A DNA stretch of 32,324 nucleotides, from assembly GCA_934654775.1 (NCBI GenBank), contig CAKUGR010000017.1:1-32324 (forward strand), written 5' to 3'. The notes under the pieces are model-generated. The model made no database searches and was not told where the DNA came from. It worked only from the letters and a program-made list of their open reading frames with translations. Both the position numbers and the translations under genes were made by a program. This document shows positions 7,508 through 14,626 of this stretch, piece after piece. This stretch comes from an uncultured Collinsella sp. GTDB taxonomy: Bacteria; Actinomycetota; Coriobacteriia; Coriobacteriales; Coriobacteriaceae. Each line of letters opens with the position of its first letter. Position 1 is the stretch's first letter.

Positions 7508-8321
7508 TCCCGAGAACAAGATCACGCGCTCCGACCTGGTCAGGAGCGCCGTCAACGTCGGCTCCCTGGGCATGGAGTTCTCCTGGACCTACTACAAGCA
7601 GATGAACATCGCCTTCTGCCTGATGGTCGCCAACATGCTCAAGAAGATCTACGCCGGCCGCCCCGACGACTACGCCGAGGCCCTGCACCGCCACTGCGCG
7701 TTCTTCAACATCACCGTCCAGTTCGCCCCGTTCGTCGGCGGCATCGCGATGGCCATGGAGGAGAAGGTCGCCCGCGGCGAGATCGAGCCGGAGAGCGTCA
7801 ACGACGTCAAGGCCGCCCTCATGGGCCCGCTGTCGGGCATCGGCGACTCCATCTTCCTGTCGACCCTTCGCGTGGTCGCCGCCGCGGTGGGCATCAGCCT
7901 GTGCCAGGCCGGCAACCCCTTCGGCCCCATCGCCTTCCTGCTCATCTACAACGTCCCCGGCTTCGCGCTGCGCGTCTGGGGCGCCGTCAAGGGCTACGAG
8001 CTGGGCGTGGGCTTCCTGGACGAGGCCCAGAGGACCGGCCTCATGCAGAAGGTCATGACCTGCGTGGGCATCGTGGGCGTCATGGTCGTGGGCGCCATGT
8101 GCAAGGACATGTTCTGGGCCAGCATCCCGGTGGCCATCGGCTCGGGCGACGACGCCCAGACCCTCCAGGACATCCTGGACGGCATCATGCCCGGCATGCT
8201 CGGCATGATCGCCTTCTGGCTCTACTACTGGCTGCTGTCCAAGAAGATCAACCCCATGGTGCTGATCGTGGCCACCATGGTCGTGGGCATCGTCGGCGCG
8301 TTCTTCGGCGTGCTGGCGTAA
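7268..8321 (+). repeat. 1054-bp exact direct repeat, copy 1 (EIIC 3' end plus EIID)
   Basis: Identical by eye to 10048-11101 (offset 2780). It begins inside the EIIC gene and stops at the final base of the EIID stop codon; sequence on both sides differs. Confidence 0.9.
7497..8321 (+). CDS. PTS mannose-family EIID, copy 1
   Basis: EIID membrane subunit, 274 residues. Family features are the N-terminal ITRSDLVRSAVNVGSLGMEFSW (EIID proteins start with 'T..dl...f.rs...q.swn.e'), LMGPLSGIGDSIF near 105-117, and a hydrophobic C-terminus. The gene overlaps the end of EIIC. ATG at 7497 has GAGG and AGGGG at workable spacing; ATG at 7488 in the same frame would add three residues and cannot be excluded. 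The DNA is identical to 10277-11101. Codons are almost all G/C-ending. An intrinsic terminator follows at 8354-8381. Confidence 0.92.
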   Translation: MTSSPENKITRSDLVRSAVNVGSLGMEFSWTYYKQMNIAFCLMVANMLKKIYAGRPDDYAEALHRHCAFFNITVQFAPFVGGIAMAMEEKVARGEIEPESVNDVKAALMGPLSGIGDSIFLSTLRVVAAAVGISLCQAGNPFGPIAFLLIYNVPGFALRVWGAVKGYELGVGFLDEAQRTGLMQKVMTCVGIVGVMVVGAMCKDMFWASIPVAIGSGDDAQTLQDILDGIMPGMLGMIAFWLYYWLLSKKINPMVLIVATMVVGIVGAFFGVLA

Positions 8322-8350
8322 GCTCGGCCATATCTATCTGCCCCCAAGGG

Positions 8351-8382
8351 AAACGGCGACCCGCTGCGGTCGCCGTTTTTTA
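8351..8382 (+). terminator. Intrinsic terminator after EIID copy 1
   Basis: CGGCGACC (8354-8361) pairs with GGTCGCCG (8368-8375) around a 6-nt loop, extended by flanking A/T pairs, followed by TTTTTT. The next gene starts only 19 nt later, so read-through probably expresses it. Confidence 0.85.
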
Positions 8383-8399
8383 TTACGTGGAGGTGCTTC

Positions 8400-9290
8400 G
8401 TGAATCGATCCGACAATCCACCTGACAATGGCGTGAGCGGTGCGATGTATCTATTTGGCACGGCGCTCCTGTGGAGCTTTATCGGCATCCTCGTTCACGC
8501 TAACTCGCAATCGGCCCTTTTGATCGGCGCCGTCACGTCGATATTTATGGCGCTCTTCATCTTGCTCGTGGGCAAGCCAAAGCTGCGCATCAGCCGCCTG
8601 ATAGTTCTCGTCGCCGTCTGCAATTTTGTGACGGGCACCACGTTTAACTTCGCCAACCAGCTCACATCGGTCGGCAACGCGATTGTCTTGCAGTACACCT
8701 CGATGATCTTTGTCATTGTGTACCAGTCGCTTGCATCGCGCACGTTTCCTTCGACGGCAAAGATCCTCTCCGTGGTGGCTGCCTTTGCGGGCATGGGGCT
8801 CTTCTTTTTGGGCGATTTGAGTGCCCAGGGCATGCTCGGTAACTTGCTTGCGGTCATTTCGGGCGCCACCTTCGGGCTGTGCTTCTTCTTGAATGCGCGC
8901 CCCGATGCTTCGCCGATGGTGTCGTCGCTTATATCGTGCGTGATCTCGATGCTGCCGATTTTCTATTTCGCGGGCAGCCTTGGTGCGGTCAAGCCCTTTG
9001 AGTGGGGCCTTATGGTGGTTCACGGTCTGTTTTGCAGTGGCTTGGCGAGCGTTTTGTATGCTAAGGGGATCGCGCGCACCAATGCGTTTGCGGCCAACTT
9101 GGTCTGCATGAGCGAAGTGGTGCTCGCGCCCTGCTGGTCGGCACTTTTGTTTGGCGAGGTCTTTAGTTGGAATGAGCTTTTGGGCGCGGCAATCATCGTC
9201 TCGGTCATCGTTGCCAACCTGGTTTCCGATGCCTTTGGCGACGGTTTTCTCGTTGCGCTCGTTCATCGTCGCAACAGGGATTGCGCCTGA
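8400..9290 (+). CDS. EamA/DMT-family permease
   Basis: Integral membrane protein of 296 residues with about ten hydrophobic segments arranged as two repeats, typical of EamA (drug/metabolite) transporters that export or exchange amino acids and other metabolites. Recognisable marks are the N-terminal YLFGTALLWSFIGILVHA, the end of the first repeat (AAFAGMGLFFLGDL), and the second-repeat pattern SEVVLAPCWSALLFGEVFSWNELLGAAIIV, which matches the family's 'P.....l.GE......Ga.lI' motif. It starts at GTG 8400 behind GGAGGTG. It lies between two EIID copies, immediately after a terminator. A role in exporting the amino acid freed by the deglycase, or importing a glycated compound, is speculation from context. 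Confidence 0.85.
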   Translation: MNRSDNPPDNGVSGAMYLFGTALLWSFIGILVHANSQSALLIGAVTSIFMALFILLVGKPKLRISRLIVLVAVCNFVTGTTFNFANQLTSVGNAIVLQYTSMIFVIVYQSLASRTFPSTAKILSVVAAFAGMGLFFLGDLSAQGMLGNLLAVISGATFGLCFFLNARPDASPMVSSLISCVISMLPIFYFAGSLGAVKPFEWGLMVVHGLFCSGLASVLYAKGIARTNAFAANLVCMSEVVLAPCWSALLFGEVFSWNELLGAAIIVSVIVANLVSDAFGDGFLVALVHRRNRDCA

Positions 9291-9299
9291 GGGCCAATA

Positions 9300-9382
9300 G
9301 CCGCCGTTTACGGATAAAAACACCCCGCTGAGCGAGTGGTATTAAATCGTTTGAACCTGCATACCTATAATTGGTATCAAAT
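9300..9382 (+). promoter_or_regulatory. Promoter/operator region of unit B
   Basis: TATAAT at 9366-9371 is a consensus -10. Box 1 TGGTATTAAAT (9337-9347) covers the -35 position and box 2 TGGTATCAAAT (9372-9382) covers the start point; they are 35 bp apart. GCCGCCGTTTACGGA (9300-9314) matches 10 of 15 bases of the element upstream of unit C at nearly the same distance. ATACC and GGTAT also form an inverted pair across the -10 (9361-9377). Confidence 0.65.
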
Positions 9383-9387
9383 CATTT

Positions 9388-9422
9388 GTACCTGGCATGG
9401 GTGTTAGCAGCACACCAGGTAC
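9388..9422 (+). other. Leader hairpin of unit B
   Basis: GTACCTGG (9388-9395) pairs with CCAGGTAC (9415-9422), with a possible inner GTG/CAC stem. It lies about 10-45 nt into the predicted transcript, whose leader is roughly 135 nt. No T-tract follows. Function unknown. Confidence 0.45.
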
Positions 9423-9513
9423 GCTTCGAACCGTGTGGTCGAGCTCCCGATTGATATCAGATGCGCGCGCGGCGGGATCGACGACGGCTCGGAAATTCTT
9501 ATTGGGAGGAACT

Positions 9514-10287
9514 ATGCTTACCCAAGCAATCCTCGTCGGCTTAGTCGGAGCCTTTGGCTGCCTCGACTACCAGCTCGGCACCCTCTACGCGTTCCGCCCC
9601 CTCGTCCTGTGCCCGCTCGTGGGCCTGGTGCTGGGGGATCTGCAGACCGGTCTTGCCGTGGGCGCAAGCCTGGAGCTGCTGTTCATGGGCTCGATCTCCA
9701 TCGGCGCCTACGTTCCGCCTAACGAGACAGTTGGCGGTGTACTTGCCTGCGCCTTCGCGATTCAGCTCGGCCAAGGTACAGAGACGGCCATCGCGCTCGC
9801 CATGCCCATCGCGGTGCTTTCGCTGACGATCGGCAATCTTACGAATGCGGTTTTCCCGGTGTTCGTCGATATGGCGGACAAGTATGCCCTCAAGGGCAAC
9901 CTCAAAGGCATCTATGCGGTGCACTGGGGCATCGGTCTTTGGGGCTGCGTAGAGTATTTCCTGCTGTGCGCCGGTGCCTTCTATCTGGGCTCCGATGCCA
10001 TCCAGGGCCTGCTCGACTTCATCCCGCCCTTCATCATTGATGGTTGCGGCGTCGCGGCCAACATCCTGCCGGCCATGGGCTTCGCCATGCTCGGCCGCCT
10101 GGTGCTCACCAAGCAGCTCGTGCCCTTCTACTTCCTGGGCTTCCTGCTGTGCTCCTACGCCAACGTGCCCGTCCTCGGTGTCGCCCTGATCGCCATCATC
10201 ATCGGCATCGACAAGTTCGACCTGCTGGGACTCGGCGGAGCCCAGCCCCAGCTCTCCGCGGAAGGGGATGAGGACGATGACTTCTAG
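9514..10287 (+). CDS. PTS mannose-family EIIC, copy 2 (orphan pair)
   Basis: EIIC of 257 residues, the first gene of unit B. ATG at 9514 is chosen because GGGAGGA precedes it and the protein then starts MLTQAIL like copy 1; the frame is open further upstream but lies in the leader. Residues 1 to about 178 are a diverged homologue of copy 1, whereas from base 10048 to the stop the DNA is identical to copy 1. Unlike units A and C, no EIIA or EIIB gene accompanies it, so it must use soluble subunits made elsewhere, most simply those of units A or C. It overlaps EIID copy 2. Confidence 0.92.
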   Translation: MLTQAILVGLVGAFGCLDYQLGTLYAFRPLVLCPLVGLVLGDLQTGLAVGASLELLFMGSISIGAYVPPNETVGGVLACAFAIQLGQGTETAIALAMPIAVLSLTIGNLTNAVFPVFVDMADKYALKGNLKGIYAVHWGIGLWGCVEYFLLCAGAFYLGSDAIQGLLDFIPPFIIDGCGVAANILPAMGFAMLGRLVLTKQLVPFYFLGFLLCSYANVPVLGVALIAIIIGIDKFDLLGLGGAQPQLSAEGDEDDDF

Positions 10288-11101
10288 TCCCGAGAACAAG
10301 ATCACGCGCTCCGACCTGGTCAGGAGCGCCGTCAACGTCGGCTCCCTGGGCATGGAGTTCTCCTGGACCTACTACAAGCAGATGAACATCGCCTTCTGCC
10401 TGATGGTCGCCAACATGCTCAAGAAGATCTACGCCGGCCGCCCCGACGACTACGCCGAGGCCCTGCACCGCCACTGCGCGTTCTTCAACATCACCGTCCA
10501 GTTCGCCCCGTTCGTCGGCGGCATCGCGATGGCCATGGAGGAGAAGGTCGCCCGCGGCGAGATCGAGCCGGAGAGCGTCAACGACGTCAAGGCCGCCCTC
10601 ATGGGCCCGCTGTCGGGCATCGGCGACTCCATCTTCCTGTCGACCCTTCGCGTGGTCGCCGCCGCGGTGGGCATCAGCCTGTGCCAGGCCGGCAACCCCT
10701 TCGGCCCCATCGCCTTCCTGCTCATCTACAACGTCCCCGGCTTCGCGCTGCGCGTCTGGGGCGCCGTCAAGGGCTACGAGCTGGGCGTGGGCTTCCTGGA
10801 CGAGGCCCAGAGGACCGGCCTCATGCAGAAGGTCATGACCTGCGTGGGCATCGTGGGCGTCATGGTCGTGGGCGCCATGTGCAAGGACATGTTCTGGGCC
10901 AGCATCCCGGTGGCCATCGGCTCGGGCGACGACGCCCAGACCCTCCAGGACATCCTGGACGGCATCATGCCCGGCATGCTCGGCATGATCGCCTTCTGGC
11001 TCTACTACTGGCTGCTGTCCAAGAAGATCAACCCCATGGTGCTGATCGTGGCCACCATGGTCGTGGGCATCGTCGGCGCGTTCTTCGGCGTGCTGGCGTA
11101 A
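10048..11101 (+). repeat. 1054-bp exact direct repeat, copy 2
   Basis: Second copy of the block at 7268-8321. The upstream EIIC sequence is diverged and the downstream intergenic sequence is unrelated. Confidence 0.9.
10277..11101 (+). CDS. PTS mannose-family EIID, copy 2
   Basis: Identical in DNA and protein to EIID copy 1 (274 residues from ATG 10277; ATG 10268 is possible). It pairs with EIIC copy 2 to form an alternative membrane module. Complete identity of EIID beside a diverged EIIC N-terminal region suggests that EIID is a common part while the EIIC N-terminal two thirds carry any specificity difference; that is inference. A terminator follows at 11131-11168, then an MFS gene. Confidence 0.92.
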   Translation: MTSSPENKITRSDLVRSAVNVGSLGMEFSWTYYKQMNIAFCLMVANMLKKIYAGRPDDYAEALHRHCAFFNITVQFAPFVGGIAMAMEEKVARGEIEPESVNDVKAALMGPLSGIGDSIFLSTLRVVAAAVGISLCQAGNPFGPIAFLLIYNVPGFALRVWGAVKGYELGVGFLDEAQRTGLMQKVMTCVGIVGVMVVGAMCKDMFWASIPVAIGSGDDAQTLQDILDGIMPGMLGMIAFWLYYWLLSKKINPMVLIVATMVVGIVGAFFGVLA

Positions 11102-11130
11102 AGCCTGCAGCAACGTTTTATCGACCTTGC

Positions 11131-11170
11131 AAAGGGATGGAGCAGGCCTGCGCCCTCCATCCCTTTTTGT
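11131..11170 (+). terminator. Intrinsic terminator after EIID copy 2
   Basis: AAAGGGATGGAG (11131-11142) pairs perfectly with CTCCATCCCTTT (11154-11165), followed by further T residues. The MFS start codon is about 17 nt downstream, with its AAGGAG at 11174-11179. Confidence 0.85.
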
Positions 11171-11184
11171 ATAAAGGAGTTCGT

Positions 11185-12399
11185 ATGTTCGCGAAGGATC
11201 GCGAAGCAATGCGCCTGACGCCGGCGGAAGTCAGGCTGATTCTCATTGAGTCCCTGCAGTGGTGCGCCAACAACGCGGTGTACTTTTTGGGGCTTATCGG
11301 CGCGGCGACGTATGATTTGGCGGGCACCGCCTTTTTGGTCGCCGCCATCACGCTCGTGCGCAACCTCACGACCTCGGTGGGCAATATGGTGTCGGGCTCG
11401 GTTATCGACCGCTTTGGCCCGCGCCGCACGTCGTTTGTGACATGCGTGATCACGGCGGTGCTGTCGCTCGGTATTGGCCTGGCGCCGTTGTCCGTTCCCG
11501 GGCTGGTGTTTGCCGCATGTGTTTTGGGACTTGCCGGTGGTTTTATCAACACCTGCACGCATGCGTTTCCGGGCTATCTTGAGTCGACCACCGAGGGCCG
11601 CACGCGTGTGAACGGCCTGATGGTCTTCTACAGCAACATCGCCTATACCGCGGGGCCGCTTCTTGGCGGTGCTATCGTGAGCTGCTTTGCCACTCAATCT
11701 GTCTATCTGCTTATGGCGGCAATGATGGGCGTGGCCGCGGTGCTTTCTCTGGGCTGCCATGAGAGCGTGGTTCCCCCAAAGGCGGAGAAGCAGAAGGGCG
11801 GCATCTTTGGAGGCATGGTCGAGGGTGCCCGGCTCACGTTTTGCAACCACGATCTGCGTCTCATCTTTATCTCGGGCTTTTTGGGCTTCTTTGCGTTTGG
11901 CGCGTTCGATTCGCTGGAGTCGCTGTTCTATCGCGATGTGCTCAATGTAGATATCGTCTGGCTGGGATGGCTGTCCTCGGTCGTGGGCCTTACCTCTTCG
12001 GTGGGTGCCTTCGCCCTGACCAAGCTTTCGGCTCGCCATGTCAACCTGCGCCTGTTGCTCGGGTCGCTCATGACGGTGGGCATTGGGTCCATGGTGTACG
12101 TGGGCACGGATATGCTGGGGGTAGCGATTATCGGCCAGGCGATCAACGGCTTGGCGTGGGGTTTCCTGGAGCCGCTCCAGATGATCCTGATTCAGGAGCG
12201 CGCGGACATCAAATACCTGGGCCGCATCACGGGCTTTGTACGTTTTGGTCTGATGAGTGCCGGCGTGCTGCCGTTGCTGGCCGCTCCGTTTTTGGCGGAG
12301 GCCTTGGGCGTTCAGACGGTGCTGTTTGGAGCTTCGACAATCATTGCGCTGGTAGGAACGCTGTTCTTTGTCACGCAGGGGAAGCGCCGGGAGTGCTAG
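11185..12399 (+). CDS. MFS permease
   Basis: Major facilitator superfamily protein of 404 residues with about twelve hydrophobic segments. The loop between segments 2 and 3 reads GSVIDRFGPRRTSFV (about 71-85), close to the MFS motif A (G-x-laDr-GrR). A polar central loop with VVPPKAEKQKGG separates the two halves. ATG 11185 follows AAGGAG at ideal spacing; a much longer open frame upstream is only the shadow of the EIID gene. The substrate is unknown. As the last gene of unit B, after an attenuating terminator, it may handle a product or substrate of the Amadori pathway (context only). Confidence 0.85.
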   Translation: MFAKDREAMRLTPAEVRLILIESLQWCANNAVYFLGLIGAATYDLAGTAFLVAAITLVRNLTTSVGNMVSGSVIDRFGPRRTSFVTCVITAVLSLGIGLAPLSVPGLVFAACVLGLAGGFINTCTHAFPGYLESTTEGRTRVNGLMVFYSNIAYTAGPLLGGAIVSCFATQSVYLLMAAMMGVAAVLSLGCHESVVPPKAEKQKGGIFGGMVEGARLTFCNHDLRLIFISGFLGFFAFGAFDSLESLFYRDVLNVDIVWLGWLSSVVGLTSSVGAFALTKLSARHVNLRLLLGSLMTVGIGSMVYVGTDMLGVAIIGQAINGLAWGFLEPLQMILIQERADIKYLGRITGFVRFGLMSAGVLPLLAAPFLAEALGVQTVLFGASTIIALVGTLFFVTQGKRREC

Positions 12400-12417
12400 A
12401 TATACATCTAATTCTAA

Positions 12418-12523
12418 TTTAATACCACTCGCCCGAGAATTTCGACCGTTCACCGAGGATTGGCGTAGATTACAAAGTGGTATTAAAAACACGTTGGGTG
12501 TATGTCTATAATTGGTATCGAAA
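12418..12523 (+). promoter_or_regulatory. Promoter/operator region of unit C
   Basis: TATAAT at 12507-12512. Boxes TGGTATTAAAA (12478-12488) and TGGTATCGAAA (12513-12523) are 35 bp apart as in unit B. An extra inverted box TTTAATACCACT (12418-12429) is the exact reverse complement of AGTGGTATTAAA (12476-12487). TCGACCGTTCACCGA (12442-12456) differs at one position from the unit A copy. Confidence 0.65.
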
Positions 12524-12569
12524 AGAAACGCGATGTATAGAGTCGCGTGCAGGACAGAAAGGACAAACC

Positions 12570-13631
12570 ATGAAGGAAACCGAGAAGATCGAGATCATGC
12601 ACTTTAGCCAGGAGGGCTACGTCGAGGACGGCAAGAACGTCTACGAGACCGGCAAGAAGATGACCGCCCTCGCCGACAAGGTCGCCGACGAGGGCTACGA
12701 CGCCGTCTTCCTGATGGGCGTGGGCGGCACCTGGGACGAGTTTATGCAGCTCGAGTACCTCATGAACAAGTTCGGCGACCGCGACCTGGAGGTCTACCTG
12801 ATCCACGCCGCCGAGTGGAACGTTATGGGCCACAAGCGCATGACCGACAAGTCCGTCGTGCTCACCGCCTCCGAGTCCGGCACCACCCCCGAGGTGCTCG
12901 AGGCCGTCAAGAAGATGAAGGACATGGGCGTGCGCGTCTACGCCATGACCAAGCCCGAGGGCCCCATCGGCCAGGCTGTCGGCGCCGAGAACTGCGTCAA
13001 GATGGCTTCCGATCACGGTAACGGCGGCTGCGAGATGGGCTACTACCTCGCCGACTGCTTCGGCCTGCGCCTCCTCAACCGCCGCGGCTGCTTCCCACAG
13101 TTCGACAAGTTCATTGAGCAGACCAAGGATGTTTGGACCCACCTGGTGGACATCCGCAAGAGCTTCGAGCCGCGCGCCGAGGAGCTCGCCAAGAAGTACG
13201 CCCTCGCGCCCTACACCATGTTCATCGGATCCGGTGCCCTCTGGGGCGAGACCATCCTCTTCTCGATGTGCATCCTGGAGGAGATGCAGTGGAAGCGCAC
13301 CCGCTACATCACCTCGGCGGACTTCTTCCACGGCACCCTGGAGCTCGTGGAACCGGGCGTGCCCGTGTTCCTGTTCATGGGCGAGGACGAGAACCGTAAG
13401 CTCGACGAGCGTGTCCGCGCCTTCCTCAACCGCGGCGTGACCGGCGACACCGACATCAACATCATCGACACCGCCGAGTTCGCCATCCCGGGCCTTGACG
13501 ACGAGTTCCGCGTCATCGTGTCTCCGTGGATCCTGTCCTCGCTGGTCACCGATCGACTCGCCGCCTACTACGAGACGGTCACCAAGCACAACCTCAACTA
13601 TCGTCGTTACTATCACCAGTTCGACTACTAA
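12570..13631 (+). CDS. FrlB-like SIS deglycase, copy 2
   Basis: 353 residues, differing from copy 1 (4612-5673) at 14 positions by my count, mostly in the first 35 residues and the last 80. Glu238 and His254 and both phosphate-binding loops are unchanged. About 425 bp (12828-13252) are identical in DNA to 4870-5294. Differences such as N11H, S86M, C275N and R332A may tune the substrate. Start ATG follows AGAAAGGA. It heads unit C, but a terminator-like hairpin at 13657-13684 separates it from its PTS genes, so it may be made in excess over them. The double-SIS protein of unit A has no counterpart here. Confidence 0.85.
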   Translation: MKETEKIEIMHFSQEGYVEDGKNVYETGKKMTALADKVADEGYDAVFLMGVGGTWDEFMQLEYLMNKFGDRDLEVYLIHAAEWNVMGHKRMTDKSVVLTASESGTTPEVLEAVKKMKDMGVRVYAMTKPEGPIGQAVGAENCVKMASDHGNGGCEMGYYLADCFGLRLLNRRGCFPQFDKFIEQTKDVWTHLVDIRKSFEPRAEELAKKYALAPYTMFIGSGALWGETILFSMCILEEMQWKRTRYITSADFFHGTLELVEPGVPVFLFMGEDENRKLDERVRAFLNRGVTGDTDINIIDTAEFAIPGLDDEFRVIVSPWILSSLVTDRLAAYYETVTKHNLNYRRYYHQFDY

Positions 13632-13656
13632 TCGACTGCTAAGCAAGAAGCACCCT

Positions 13657-13684
13657 GCCCGGGCGCATGCGTCCGGGCTTTTTT
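13657..13684 (+). terminator. Terminator-like hairpin inside unit C
   Basis: GCCCGG (13657-13662) pairs with CCGGGC (13673-13678) around the palindromic CGCATGCG, followed by TTTTTT. It lies between the deglycase and its EIIA and is absent at the matching place in unit A. Confidence 0.8.
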
Positions 13685-13714
13685 ATGCCGAAATTCGCTA
13701 GAAAGGGGAATCGA

Positions 13715-14131
13715 ATGAGGCAGTTTATCGTGGCATCCCATGCTCATTTCGCGTCTGGAATCGTCGAGAGCATCGGCCTGCTCTCCGGCGAGCGCGAAAA
13801 CGTCCATGCGCTCTCTATGTATGTCGACGGAAATGAGGACCTGGCCAAGGAGGCCGCGGCGATTCTGGACGGCTTTGCCGCGGACGATGAGGTCGTCGTT
13901 TGCACCGACCTGTTTGGCGGCAGCGTCAACAACGAGTTCACCAAGGTTGTCCAGACGCGTCCCAACACGCATCTGGTGACCAATATGAACCTGCCGCTTC
14001 TGATCCAGCTGCTGTTCGTGTCCGATTCGACTCCGATCGACGAGGCCATTCGTCAGATCGTCGAGGCGGACGACACCAAGGTCAAGTATGTCAACGATCT
14101 GCTGGGTCAGGCCGAACTCGATGAGTTTTAA
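13715..14131 (+). CDS. PTS mannose-family EIIA, copy 2
   Basis: EIIA of 138 residues, closely similar to copy 1. His9 lies in IVASHAHFASG and CTDLFGGSVNNEFTK is conserved. ATG 13715 with GAAAGGGG upstream matches the start of copy 1; an ATG at 13667 lies inside the terminator hairpin and is rejected. It would phosphorylate the EIIB encoded 16 nt downstream and perhaps also support the orphan EIIC/EIID of unit B. Confidence 0.92.
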   Translation: MRQFIVASHAHFASGIVESIGLLSGERENVHALSMYVDGNEDLAKEAAAILDGFAADDEVVVCTDLFGGSVNNEFTKVVQTRPNTHLVTNMNLPLLIQLLFVSDSTPIDEAIRQIVEADDTKVKYVNDLLGQAELDEF

Positions 14132-14147
14132 TCGTTAGGAGCACATC

Positions 14148-14618
14148 ATGATTCAGATGATTCGCGTAGACTATCGACTGCTTCACGGCCAGGTTGCCGT
14201 GAGCTGGACCTCGGCTTTGGGTGCCGACTGCATCCTGCTGGTAAGCGATACGGTCCTCAACGACAAGCTTCGTCTGCAGGCCCTGTCCCTTGCAAAGCCG
14301 GAGGGCTGCAAGGTCGTCGTTAAAAACACCGAGGATGCCGTCAAGGCGCTCCAGAGCGGTGTGACCGACAAGTACAAGCTCTTCGTTGTTTGCGAGACGA
14401 TTCAGCAGGCAGGTGCCGTCGCAAAGGCGATGGGCGTCAAGAAGATTAACCTCGGCAACGTTGCCTTTAGCGAGGATGCCCGCCAGGTCTCGACGAGCGT
14501 GTTCCTTACGCCGGAGAACGAGGCGTACGTGAAGGAGCTGCTCGGCGAGGGCTACGAGCTGTTCATCCAGATGATTCCGGCGGATGCAAAGACTGACGCC
14601 GCAAAGGCTATCGGTTAG
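14148..14618 (+). CDS. PTS mannose-family EIIB, copy 2
   Basis: EIIB of 156 residues with the signature RVDYRLLHGQVAVSW; His13 is the expected phosphorylated residue. It is more diverged from copy 1 than the EIIAs are from each other and lacks the KPKDEKRP insert of copy 1 before DARQVS. RBS TAGGAG. Part of the contiguous unit C EIIA-EIIB-EIIC-EIID set. Confidence 0.92.
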   Translation: MIQMIRVDYRLLHGQVAVSWTSALGADCILLVSDTVLNDKLRLQALSLAKPEGCKVVVKNTEDAVKALQSGVTDKYKLFVVCETIQQAGAVAKAMGVKKINLGNVAFSEDARQVSTSVFLTPENEAYVKELLGEGYELFIQMIPADAKTDAAKAIG

Positions 14619-14626
14619 GGGCCGTC

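Noticed and set aside
10681..11184. Extension of the MFS gene upstream through EIID
   Set aside because: The added residues are an Arg/His/Gly-rich shadow of EIID in another frame, and ATG 11185 has an ideal ribosome binding site.
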